The translations under genes and the position numbers were made by a program. Under the pieces are notes generated by a model. It was not told the origin of the DNA. It saw nothing but the letters and a program-made list of their open reading frames with translations, and searched no databases. DNA of 64,000 bases from Gigaspora margarita (taxonomy: Eukaryota; Glomeromycota; Glomeromycetes; Diversisporales; Gigasporaceae), in the NCBI GenBank assembly GCA_009809945.1, contig WTPW01002475.1, forward strand, positions 5,228 through 69,227, in the 5' to 3' direction. Below are positions 1 to 11,077 of the stretch, piece by piece (position 1 is the stretch's first letter; each line of letters begins with the position of its first letter).

Positions 1-560
1 TTTATGAATCATAAGATTTTATAGAATTTTATTAATAAAATTCTATAAAATCTTATGATTCATAAAATTTTACTAATTAATTCTAAATTAATGCACTAAT
101 TAAGCTTGTTCAGCACCTAAAAATACATTAAATCGACTGCGTTGTTTTTATTTTAGTTGAAATTTGGAGAAAAGATACTTTCTTGATCAAAAATCCAAAA
201 TTATGCATCTGTTCTCCAAATTTCAAGTAAAATAAAAACAACATAGCCGTTTTGATGTATTTTTAGGTACTGAACAAGTTTACTTATTGCATTAAATTAG
301 AATTATTTAGTAAAATTTTTATGAAACATAAGATTTTATAGAATTTTATTAATAAAATTCTATAAAATCTTATGATTCATAAAATTTTACTAATTAATTC
401 TAATTTAATGCAATAAGTAAACTTGTTCAGTACCTAAAAATACATCAAATCGGCTATGATGTTTTTATTTTACTTGAAATTTGGAGAAAAGATGCTTAAA
501 TTTGACTTTTTTGGTCAAAAATCCAAAATTATGTTATTTAGTGCATTAAATTAGAATTAA
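1..560. repeat. tandem array of foldback (palindromic) units
   Basis: A near-perfect palindrome of about 62 bp at 3-66 (ATGAATCATAAGATTTTATA arm) recurs at about 318-381. Between them lies a larger inverted repeat centred near 190, whose arms carry AAATTTGGAGAAAAGAT, CCTAAAAATACAT and the core AAGTAAACTTGTTCAG. A third partial arm lies at 400-540. The array is cut by the window start, so its boundary is unknown. No coding potential is seen. Confidence 0.75.
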
Positions 561-950
561 TTAATAAGAATTTGTGAATTTTAAGAATTTGTAGAATATT
601 ATTAATAAAATTCTATATAGACCCGGCCGACCTAGGACCCCGGTCTATAAATTGATTGAATAAAAAGGTTACACAAATTATGCACCACAAATTTGTGTAA
701 CTAAATTGCTTTTAGAAAATTTTATTGGTCATGTGACCTTGTTTTGTGGCTTGGGTCACATGATTTAGGTCCGGAAAGGCCGGAAGTGGTCCAGAAATGG
801 GCCGGATTCCGGGATAAGGGGTGGCATTAACAAAAGTGGGGGTGGCAATAACAAGTCTCTAAATAGAATTTCCTTGAATAATTTTGGCTTGGAAATTAAC
901 TGTTGCCATATAAAAATTTATTTTTATCACACAATATGCAGGGTTGTGAT

Positions 951-1125
951 TAGAGTTGCAGGTGAAACAAATCTTCAATGGAGCACCGTGGTGCACCAAG
1001 ACTGGTGCACCGAAACTGGGGCACCGATAATTATAAAAAACTCAAATCTTCAACGGTGCACCGATGGTGCACCATGGTGCACCGGATGGTCCTGGTGAAA
1101 CTAACTAGTTTCACCAACAACTCTA
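951..1125. mobile_element. hAT-type MITE with GGTGCACC motif cloud
   Basis: This 175-bp insertion has a perfect 8-bp target duplication, GTTGTGAT, at 943-950 and 1126-1133. Its termini are related inverted repeats: TAGAGTTGCAGGTGAAAC on the left and TAGAGTTGTTGGTGAAAC read inward from the right. The body holds five copies of the palindrome GGTGCACC (990, 1004, 1055, 1066, 1076) plus variants. The paralogous flank near 19660-19700, upstream of Kelch gene 4, lacks the insert. An 8-bp duplication is the hAT signature. The short open frames across it are accidental. Confidence 0.8.
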
Positions 1126-1555
1126 GTTGTGATGTTACAAAATCTGATTATCTAATAGAAACAAGCTCGAAGCAGAAATTTTCTAAATTTTTAAGCAAAA
1201 TGATACATCTAAAATAATTATCTTTAATTTATAATGATAATTCTTAACATATTGATCCAAAAGCTATTTTTAGATACATGTCTGGTAAAAAAAATAATAT
1301 TTTTAAACTTAGCAATTCATTAGATATATGATATTTGTCAGTATATATATTTTTACTATGATTTTTGCGTAACATTTCAAAATTCCATACCACCCTATGT
1401 ATCACCTGTGTGGCGCATACGGAAAAGATCTTGTGTATTACTTCTGTACTTAGATAAAATCATATGTAACACGGATTTGATGTACAAAATACGGAGTAAA
1501 TTACAAAATATCGACGGACATTTGCAGGAGATTAATTTACACAACCTATAAACAG

Positions 1556-1573
1556 TTCCACAATGTTGTGGAA
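1556..1573. promoter_or_regulatory. palindrome conserved upstream of Kelch copies
   Basis: TTCCACAATGTTGTGGAA is a perfect palindrome 99 bp before the Kelch 1 start. Related palindromes sit at the same relative place before the other four copies; the gene 4 version is at 20096-20113 with one change. It could be an operator-like site or simply part of the duplicated block. Confidence 0.35.
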
Positions 1574-1672
1574 ATAAAAAACGGTTGCGGAATAATTCCT
1601 CTACATAACTTGCTCTAAGTGATTAAAGTCCAACAAAAATAGCAAGGCTTAAGAATTTATAAGTTAATCGAT

Positions 1673-3343
1673 ATGAATAATTTTCAAAATCTATGCATTT
1701 ATTTAATTTTAATTTTTACGTGTTCATTTGTAATCTGTCAAGATATTCCTGATGGCCGATTTGAACTTTCAAGTGCTCTTATTAATGACAAAATTTATTT
1801 TTTTGGTGGAGCAACAGATGCTACTAACTCTTCTAATGAAGTATTTTATATTGATCTATCAAGTACATTTGATATATCTACACCGCCATTTAAAAAAGCT
1901 TCGACTGGAATGCCAGTTGGTGATAATTTAGGTACATGTGTTAGTACACCAGATAATTCAACAATTTATTTAATTGGAGGAAGAATGACTTCAACATCTA
2001 CAGCAGTATATAAATTTGATCCTATAAGTTTACAATGGACAATACCAATTATTAATGGATTTAATAATTCTTTCATTAACCGTAATGAGATTAATGCTGT
2101 TATTGATAGTAAAGGCAAAACTTATATATTTTGTGGAACTGATACTAAACCAGGAATAACCACTACCGGCAGTGGCAATTGGTTTTATGAAATGAGTATT
2201 TTCGATACTACTTCAATGACGTGGTCAACATTGCCTTTACCCACAGACGTTTTACCTCGCGTAGATTATACTGCAACATTGTTACCAACGGGCCTTATTA
2301 TTTATATTGGTGGTTTTACTAAATTGACACCATCGTCGACAAATACTTTACCCAGTTTCACTGACGTATGAACGATGCTATTAATTAGTATGCGTTGATT
2401 TATTTATTTATTTCATAACTAATAAACATATTGCGTAAATTTAGATCCTTATATTTGACACAAAATCTTTGAGCTGGTCTAATAAGGTATATATGCATAA
2501 ATTTAATTTTATGGTTTAATATATATTAATTTAATAAGTAATAATTACTTATACTATTTTTTATTTTACTTAGACTGCTAGTGGTACCACTGTTCAACAA
2601 CGTGCTGGACATTCTGCAGTTTTAAGTAGGCCAAATTAAATATATCTGAACAGTATTAAGTATATTTATGTAAAATTAAAGATTAATAAATTAATGCCTT
2701 TTTAATTAGCTAAAGATGGAAATATTATTATTTTTGGTGGTGCAAAGAATAATGTACAAGTCTATCCTGATCTTGCAGTTTTAAATACAAATACTTGGAT
2801 ATGGTCTGTTCCAAGTAATTCCACGGTAAACGCTCCACCATCACTCTCTCGCGCTTCTGCTAATTTATATAAGATTTATATGATCATTACGTTCGGTAAA
2901 TATTGTGTTAAAATTACAGATCTTTTAATATAAATTATCTATTTGAATTTATTTAATGCATATATTTTTATTTTTCAGGTCGAAAAACCAGCCAAGTAGC
3001 CGTAAAGCCATGGGTATATAGTAATAATATTTATATCTTTAATACAGAAACTTATTCTTGGGTTTCATCATTTAATGAAGTAAGCCAAGGAGCTCCAACG
3101 AATAAAAATGGAACTTCAACTAATCAAGGAAATTTACCAACGGACAATGAAAATAGTTCAACATATAAAATAATTTTATATGTTGTGATAAGCATTGGTT
3201 GTATAGCTTTTTTATCTGGTCTTGTCGTGTTTTATAAAAAATATTGCAAAAATAGAACACGGCTTGAAAAAAATTTAATGTCTGAAGGTTTACATAATAG
3301 TGATTTACATGATAAAGAAAAACACAGTAATATAGTCTTATAA
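1673..3343 (+). CDS. Kelch-repeat type I membrane protein (copy 1, intact)
   Basis: Four exons give an unbroken 431-residue protein: 1673-2365, 2574-2625, 2710-2895 and 2979-3343, all with GT-AG introns of 208, 84 and 83 bp. The first 22 residues are a signal peptide (hydrophobic core YLILIFTCSFVIC). Kelch-type blades follow, with motifs such as KIYFFGGATD, TIYLIGGRMTS, LIIYIGGFTK and NIIIFGGAKN. One transmembrane helix lies at about residues 375-396 (IILYVVISIGCIAFLSG...), followed by a charged tail of about 35 residues. The expected topology is an extracellular or lumenal beta-propeller with a short cytoplasmic tail. Kelch propellers usually bind proteins or glycans; no ligand can be read here. 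The start is the first ATG and the same in copy 4. Exon phases agree between the two copies. An intact gene, with high confidence in structure but none in ligand. Confidence 0.88.
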
Positions 3344-4760
3344 ATTTTCACATTTAAATCTCTGAAAAAGGTATAGACCAAAATTAAATTAATGTCTATA
3401 CGACAACTTAATCTGATAAGTAAGCAGGTCGGGGCTGCAATATCTTGTAAAATTCTTTAATTGCTATCTTAAAGAATAATTTAATGAACTTTTATTGAGT
3501 ATAAATAAATATAATATTATGAATAAGCTAGTATTTAAGTATTATAGTGGCTTTTATATAGGATAATTTAAGGGTAGGGTGTATGATCTACGTGTTATTA
3601 GATTTTTATAAAATAATACTTCTAATGTATCTTTTTAATATCTTGACCAATTTGCATAAAATTATATAATATGTAGTTTTAAAAAGTTTTTTTATAATAA
3701 TGAAGTTGCGCAAAATGCATTGCTTTAAAAAATCAACTTCACATATAATTAACTTTTTGTAGGTTGCATAAAAGAATTGCTCGATTCTGATTGGCCAAAT
3801 CATATGATGTTTACATGTAAATCATATGATATAATATAAAATTACACTACAATCGATTTTATGTCGGATTTGCGGAATTGGGTCTATATTAGGATCTATG
3901 GATTTAATAATTTCCGGATGTATATAATAGCTGAAAAATTGGTGCCATTTTACAATCACATTGTTGAAATTAAGGATGGGCAAAATTTTTATATATCCTT
4001 AAAATATACTTACATATACTTGCATATTTTTGCATTTTCTTAATTTCATCATAATAAATAATTCTATATTTATATCGTTATATCAAATAGAAACCTTTCA
4101 AATTTAATATTTATTTTCGTTGCTATGTTATAAATTATTGTTTGATATTGTTATTGTAAACACAGATGTCTTTCATATTTAATAATTATTTTTTAAAAAA
4201 TTCATTGCAATGATTTATTGTTATTGCAAATGCAAATACAGTACTATTAAATATTATGTTATCAATGTTTTCCAGAAACAACTAGTTGACACATGATTAT
4301 TATTGCAGCTTGAATGGAAGATTGATTATTGCATCGTTAATCATTAGTATTGAAATTGTCAATATTTGAAATTATCTGCATTTTGATTTCTTCAAGACAT
4401 ATGTCGTTAGAATTAACTTGAGCAATTTGTTCAAATTTATATATTCTTGTTTTTTTTTATTTTGAATAAGATGATTTGAGCAATTTTATCTTGAACAATA
4501 TGCCACCAAATACATCTCATTTTTGCTGCACGTTCATTTGTTAAAGGCTAATTTGATGTTCTATTTATATATGTTATTACGTTCAAACAATCGATCTAAA
4601 TAAAAAAAAAAAAGCAATTTTATATATAAATACATTCATATATGTAGTTTATTCGTAATCGAAGACTCTTGCTTAAATATATGTAATAATTGATAAAAGT
4701 ATGTAATGGCTAAATTTTAGATATTCGAATACATAATTATTACTTTGCTCATCCCTGATG
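3344..4760. repeat. Kelch 3' flank, segmentally duplicated
   Basis: No gene is seen. The first 250 bp match the flank after Kelch gene 4 (21876-22140). The stretch 3344-4700 also matches 29638-30720, including the TTTGCGGAATTGG block at about 3868 and 29838. The short open frames here are not conserved between copies. Confidence 0.7.
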
Positions 4761-4828
4761 CTATAGCAGTTCCCTAGAACTATCCCAGCATCGCCATCAA
4801 AATTTCAATTTTTTCAAAAATTGCTTAT

Positions 4829-4972
4829 CGTAAAATCCGGACGCGAGCACCTGGGTATTTCCATAATTAAATTTGTACCCAGCTACTTTTAATGGGGTAT
4901 AGTGTATTGAGATAGTATGTTTTACTATATGCACCTTATATAACATATAGGTATTTGCATCCGGATTTTACG
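4829..4972. mobile_element. small TIR element (MITE-like)
   Basis: Terminal inverted repeats CGTAAAATCCGGA / TCCGGATTTTACG bound 144 bp with no coding frame. The superfamily is not determinable. Confidence 0.6.
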
Positions 4973-5115
4973 GTATTTCTCAAAAATTTGCTTAAGAAAT
5001 CACCTTTCGCACCCTATCAAAAAATTTCCTTAGACAACAACAAACCTTATAGGTTCCCTAACCCGAACTTAAACAAACTTGAATTTTGCTCTCATTATAG
5101 GATATAGGATTTTTA

Positions 5116-5353
5116 CAGGGCTGTCCCCAAATTTCCGGGTCCGATGCATCGGGTCTAGGTCGACTTTTAGTCCTACTTGTTAGCAGATTCTATAGCAAAA
5201 TTATCAGCTGGGCATTTTTTACTTAATGAATGGATATGATTTATTAGTAAAATTTTTTATGATCTTGGGGCAAAATTGATCAATTCCGATCCAGCCGACC
5301 ATAATTCCGATGTACTTCGACGTATCCCGACCCGGAATTTTGGGGACTCCCTG
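5116..5353. mobile_element. Tc1/mariner-like MITE
   Basis: This 238-bp element is flanked by TA on both sides. Its inverted termini are CAGGGCTGTCCCCAAATTT and, read inward from the right, CAGGGAGTCCCCAAAATTC. A CAGGG..GTCCC terminus with a TA duplication is typical of the Tc1/mariner superfamily. No transposase is present. Confidence 0.75.
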
Positions 5354-5459
5354 TATGAGTTACATTAAAGTGTCTTTGTTAGCTATACTAAAGGTTATAT
5401 ATATATAATTTTAAATTTATATAAAAAATCATACGCATATAGTTTCATGCGCTTCATGC

Positions 5460-7480
5460 GCATTATGCGCATGTCATGCACAATGCACAACATTAGTAAG
5501 TATTATTGAAAAATATCGTAGTCTTTCTCAATGACACTGTACTCCCAAACACTATCGTCCACCTGAGCATTAACACGTCGGAATTAAGGTAATTATAATA
5601 TTATCTGTTATTGAATAAATTATTAAATTTAATAATTATACATGCCAATTTAGGAAACCTGCGATCCTGGAGAAGATTGTGATTAGTGTATTGCCAGCTA
5701 ATGCGGTAGCACACTGTATGTTTTGAAATTAAGTCTCATAACTTATTGTAAAAGAATTTTGTTACAAAAATTTGCAAACTCCTATGGTAATACACTGTAT
5801 GCAAATAAAGTTATGTTAGTTCAGTAGTTTGGAATTATATTCATAAATTCTATCATGGTTTATAGTGAAAATTTTGCTGTGAAACTTACTATCATGATAC
5901 ACAGTTTGTGTTGGAATTACAGTTGTGAATTTTACAGTACTATGGTTTACTGTAAACAACCTTGCGATAATTTACTTAAAAAGAATTTTTTTAAAGCTTA
6001 CTGACAATTGTGGTGCACAATATGCAGATAAGGGTGAGTTAGTTTTTGCACTGAAATCACATCAACATAGCGGGCTTTACTTGATTGGATGATCGATACA
6101 ATATGTTACACAACATGTTCCACTTAGTGGCGTAACGTTTTGCAGTTACAAAAATGGTTTGGCAGCCACGAAGACGAATTGGCCAAACTCGATACCAAAA
6201 AAAGCAAAAGAGTACCTTCTAGTCTATAAACTATCAAAGTAATTTGGTAATCTACGAAGTAATTCGGAAGTTAGATGAGAGGTATGTTTGAACATTCAAG
6301 TTTAATTTATAGGTTCAATAAATCAATTAAACTTGGCAATTTAAGCTGTCTTTTACGTATTTTATGAAAACTTATTCTTCGAAATCACAACTAATATAAA
6401 GCTGACTATAATATAGACTAAGAATATGAAGTTGAGAGACATAAGGTTTATAGATTTCGCGAGAAGAGTTAAGGCAGAGTAGTGGTGCTGTAACTGCATA
6501 ACAATTATTAAATAAAATTAAAGATTAGTTTGATATTGGAGCGGCACTAAAATTTGGTTTTGATTATTTTTTTTTAGCTATTAGTGTTCTAATTATTTAT
6601 TTCTTTTACTTTTCGTTTTTGGTTTGTTTATGGATTTTTTTTTCCTTTGTTTGATTGTAATTTGTTAGGATTATTTTAACAAAACTTTGGTTTATTGGAA
6701 TTTTGTCCGTAACAAGATTATAGTATTAGATTTAAAATTATCGAGATTTCATTATAAAGACTTCTACTGGTATTAATTTTATTATAGATACTATTTTATA
6801 CATATCAGTTTTTTTCTTCGTGGTAATTTAGAACTTAATTAATTTTGATTAACTTCGATTAACCAATAAAATTTTTAATATATCACGTGTTGAACTACAA
6901 AAATTGGCAAATCAAAATAAAAGCCCGCTATGTCAATTACATCCATAATTCTATCATTTTTGCAGTAAAAACTATTGTGACGACACACTTAATATGGTTA
7001 AGATTTAATCAATTTGTTTTGGAAATATTGTCATAAACTTTATCAGAAATTGCTTTAAAAATATTTTGTTATGAAATTTACGAGCCATTGCAGTACACGT
7101 AGTATTTGGTTGAGCTAGAGACTGCAGTAATAGTTGAGTTAGTCAGTTTGCAAAAAAATTTTGCTACAAAACTAGCCAGCTATTGTGAAGACATGCAGTA
7201 TAGTTTTGAATTAGTTTGTATAGAAATTAACAGTTGTGATTTCTATCACAATTTACTGTAACAAAATTTTGTTACAAAACTTACTGACAATTTTGGTGAC
7301 AAAAGTTATATTGGAATTAACAGTCATGATATACAGAAAAAAAATTTCAGTACGATATTTAATGTCATGACACAATATTTGGTTGAGTATGAATACTACC
7401 ACTGTAAAAATTTTGTTACAAATTGACACACAACACTGTATGTGGTTAAGGTTAATTTAGCACCTTCATGATTAAACAAT
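5460..7480. repeat. degenerate repeats, interrupted by a TIR element
   Basis: No gene is seen. Blocks built on AAATTTTGTTACAAAACTTA, ACAGTTGTGA and CACTGTATG recur irregularly at about 5750-6050 and 6950-7480. They are separated by the TIR element at 6066-6932. This looks like an old expanded repeat family. Confidence 0.5.
6066..6932. mobile_element. TIR-bounded insertion of unknown family
   Basis: The left end CATAGCGGGCTTT and the right end AAAGCCCGCTATG are perfect inverted copies, flanked by TCAA on both sides (6062-6065 and 6933-6936). The 867-bp interior has no convincing frame. It sits inside the degenerate repeat field. Confidence 0.5.
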
Positions 7481-7489
7481 TGTTAATAA

Positions 7490-8530
7490 TTTGCTCATCG
7501 ATATATTAAGTTTAGCATTTTGATCACGTTTTGCACAACCAATCAAAAGCGTTAAACATAATAACTTGATTATATTGCTATATTAGTTTTAGCCTACTAA
7601 TCACAATTTGGATAAATCATGATTTTATAGGTTGGTAAAACGACATAAATTACCATGAAACTGCCTTTAGTGCCTGGGTCTTATCAAAAAAAAAAAAATA
7701 GACATAACAATATAGGTACTTAACAAAGGGTGGGTATACAAGCTTGGGGGTATAATGACTTGGAGGTATTATGCTCGGGGAGTCTAATACATAGTATATT
7801 AAGATCATGGTTAAATCACTATAAATTATAATACTGATATGTATTTTACATTTAATGACTACTATGATATCAGTAGATTCAAATATATACACATGTATTT
7901 GTATTTATTTTAATAAAATTTTCTTGCTTACGATACTTACTAAATCGAATATATAATAAAATTAGAATGTTGTTAACTTTCACCCTAAGTGATATCACCT
8001 AGTTCAGAAACTGGCTTGGAAATCAGCTCCGACCCAGGTCGGAAGAATAGCATTTAAAATGAAATTCGTATAGCAGTTAAACATAATTAATTCAATAATT
8101 GAAAAGACATTGTACATTATCCTTTGCGAAGCAAAGGATAGTTTATGCTTCCGCTACAGCTATCACCTCCACTACAGCATTTTATTTTACTAAACCATAG
8201 GAAAAAGACTTTTGATCGCTTTAAGTTTAATATATGAATTTTATTACATTTGCACAATATGATACAATGATTATATCATCTCATGGCATATCGCCTATTA
8301 ACACACCGATTTAATAGAAGCTACTCTAACAAAAATGATAACATTAACCCTAACCTAACCAACAAAAAAATATGCCAACAATAATTCAAGATTCATCCAT
8401 GAATAATAATACTACCAAAAATGATGATAATATTTTTGTGACTCTAATAATGATGTGAGAGTACCTCACCATTCAATAATGACGAACAATGAAAGTCTTT
8501 TACCATTCACTAATGACACTAAATAATAGC
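7490..8530. other. spacer without recognised gene
   Basis: No gene is seen. The stretch contains a short inverted repeat ATCCTTTGCGAAGCAAAGGAT near 8120, a GATATCACCTAG block near 7990 that recurs near 14570, and a short CCCTAACCTAACC tract near 8345. Confidence 0.4.
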
Positions 8531-8559
8531 TTAGCTTGAAGTTGCTTATTTTCATCGCC

Positions 8560-8950
8560 TGGAAAAAACATTAGCCCTGAATACCCAAGAACAGAAACAA
8601 GAAACTAAATATGCCCATGAAAACACCTGGAAAAAAAGTATTATTAAATGCGTAAAAAATGTTAGCACTATAAGCATGCCAACAAGCCAAAACAACAAAT
8701 CAAAAAATCTACATACCTTCCTGAATGCCCAAGAACTGAAATGCGAATCTAAAGATGCCTTTAAAAATACCTAGAAAAAAAAGAAGTATTAGCAAATGCA
8801 TAAACAATGTTAACTACTGTAAACACGCCAACAGGCCAAAACGACAAACCAAGTAACCACACACACACTTTCCTGAATACCCAAGAACCAAAACGAGAAA
8901 CTAAAGACATCCTTGAAAATACCTGAAAAAAAGAAGTGTTAGTAAAGGTG
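8560..8950 (-). repeat. three tandem exon-like units of about 150 bp
   Basis: CTGAATNCCCAAGAAC recurs at 8577, 8721 and 8873. On the minus strand each unit reads as a T-rich tract ending in CAG or TAG, then a coding-like block of about 50 bp (GTATTTTCAAGG...TTCTTGGGTATTCAGG). Units 2 and 3 are followed by a G-rich, donor-like sequence. Each therefore resembles a mini-exon with its intron, duplicated in tandem. No complete reading frame joins them. Confidence 0.45.
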
Positions 8951-9184
8951 TTCAAGATTCGAAATAACAAAGCCCAACTCTTCTAAAATTTCTGAATCCA
9001 AAAGTCCACACAGTATAACCAGCAATACAACACAGCAATGCATTTACCCCAACTGTAATAAAATACAGTGACTGGCTTCAACAAAAGCATTAGCGACAGA
9101 GCAAGACAGTTCAAAAAACAGTGACAGCAATTTCTAAACAACACATGCCAAAAGCAATGAAATCCACACTGACACAGCAAACAA

Positions 9185-9345
9185 CAACAACTCCAACTAT
9201 AATACTAGTAATAATGACTCCAGTAACGATGACTCCAGTAATGATGACTCCAGCAATGACAACACCAGTAACAACAGGACAAAATTCTATTACCGATTTG
9301 AAAGAAAAAGGCTGTTACTGTAAATATAAAAAAATATATAAAAAA
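9185..9345 (+). other. Asn/Asp/Ser-rich coding-like repeat
   Basis: The units AATGACTCCAGTAA / GATGACTCCAGTAA recur between 9214 and 9275. In one frame they read NNDSSNDDSSNDDSSNDN, followed by TSNNRTKFYYRFERKR and a stop. It may be an exon of a low-complexity protein whose remainder was separated by the hAT insertion that begins at 9380. No family is recognised. Confidence 0.3.
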
Positions 9346-9889
9346 AAACTGATGATCATTATCAATGATCATCAGTTTACAGTATTGTTAAATGACCTGG
9401 TCATTTGAAAAATTTTTAAATGATCTCAAATGACCCTGAAATGACTGGTCATTATAGATCATTTGAATTTTGGGTCATTTGCAAATGACTAGTGACCAAA
9501 TGACCATGGTCATTTGCAAATGACTGGGGTTATTTGAAGGTCATTTGAGTTATTAGTAGTAATATAGTAGAAACTTAAAAGCATCAAAGCATAGTGATGG
9601 TAAATGACCTGGTCATTTGAAAATTTTTCAAAATAACAGGTCATTATTGGTCATTCAGATTTTGGATCATTTGGAAGTGACCCATGACCAAATGATCATG
9701 GTTATTTGAGGGTAGGTAATTGTGCATATAGAGTTGTTTAATTTATTGTATACCATAATGCATAAAATGGAATAATCAAAACAATGTAAGTAATTGTTTG
9801 AGTATTGCCTTTACCTTTAGAGCTTATCTTAGAGCTTATCTAAGCTTTATTTTTTATGGTTATATTATCACATCTGCTTATTTGCACAG

Positions 9890-10042
9890 GTAATACAAAC
9901 TCCTGGAGAGGAATTGCCAATTGGAGAGTATAAAGTTGACTATTCTAGAACAGCCCAACGAAGAATTCGAACACACATAACTGAAGAAGAAAAAAGTGAA
10001 AATATGCAAAAACTAATGTTTAAATTGATCTTGGTGCACTAA
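9890..10042 (+). pseudogene. isolated coding exon fragment, unknown protein
   Basis: A pyrimidine-rich tract ending in ACAG precedes an open block of 50 codons ending in TAA. It reads VIQTPGEELPIGEYKVDYSR and continues with a basic and then glutamate-rich segment (TAQRRIRTHITEEEKSEN). The composition is protein-like and unlike the surrounding AT repeats. No upstream exon can be linked, so this looks like the terminal exon of a gene, perhaps captured inside the hAT element. The family is not recognised. Confidence 0.4.
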
Positions 10043-10696
10043 TTAAAAATAACGAGAATAAAATTTTACATATAGAATTATCATTCTGACCCTATAATCC
10101 CTAACATTAAGGCCCTAACCCTAAATTTTTATCCCACACACTTAGTTTATTTACAAAATCAGATTTTGTATTACTCGCGCAAATAAGTAAAATGCTTTAG
10201 AATCCACATAATTCACAAAATAATTCAAACAATTACAGAACTAATTAATACCTTGAGTAGACGGATAGTCTTGGTGCTAACTTAAATATAACGTTAAGGT
10301 ACCTACTATGATGGCAATGCGAAAAATAATAATAAAAAGAATAAATAAATAAAAAAAATAAAAAAAATAAATAAAATATAAAAAAAGAGAGTTATCATTC
10401 ATCACCAGTGCGATGCATCGCCACCTCTGATCGACCAATCGGGATGCAGGATCAGGTGTAATGTGAAATCGAAGCAAAACAATCTTTTTTTAAAAAATCG
10501 CTTCTAACTTAAAATTATGACTAAGAAACTACACTTTTTTCATGACAAAAAAAATTCCTTGCGAAATTTTGGGTTAGGAGGGCCATCTAACTCTTGTCCT
10601 GGCAAACCCTAACTCTAATTATAACGCGCCCCTATTTGTTTTGTTTTGATTAATGTAAAATCAAAACAAACAAAATGATTGATCGATCAGGGGATA

Positions 10697-11016
10697 GCGA
10701 TGCATCAGGACCCCGGACATATAGTACAGAGGTCATACGTTACGCATTTCAGCAAAAACCCCCAAAATTTGAGAAGCAAAAAAATACAGTTTTTGGCAAT
10801 TATCTTGGCATCCAGTGGTCCAATTTGAATGAACTTTTTTTTAAAATGAAGCTCTCAGTGAGGCGCATCTAACAAAAAAAAGTTCATTCAATTCTGATTA
10901 CTGGAACGGAAGTTATTTAAGTAAATATATTTTGACATTTTTAGCAAATTAGGTCAAAATTGGCCAAAATCCAGTTATGACCTATATGAAAGATGTCTGG
11001 GGTCCTGATGCATCGC
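10697..11016. mobile_element. TIR element with nested inner inverted repeat
   Basis: GCGATGCATCAGGACCCC at the left is mirrored by GGGGTCCTGATGCATCGC at the right. If the true termini are CAGGACCCC..., the flanks are ATGCAT on both sides. Inside, AATGAACTTTTTTT and AAAAAAAGTTCATT form a second inverted repeat. No real gene is present. Confidence 0.6.
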
Positions 11017-11077
11017 ACTAGCGATGAATTTTAAAAATCATAAAAAAAAAATAAACATAAAAAAAAAAATAAAATAT

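Noticed and set aside
974..1090. Possible CRISPR-like array of GGTGCACC
   Set aside because: Spacing is irregular, the unit is a short palindrome, and the organism is a eukaryote; a target duplication shows it is a transposon.
874..1217. Two overlapping frames over the GGTGCACC block
   Set aside because: They are explained by the MITE at 951-1125; no conservation or codon signal.
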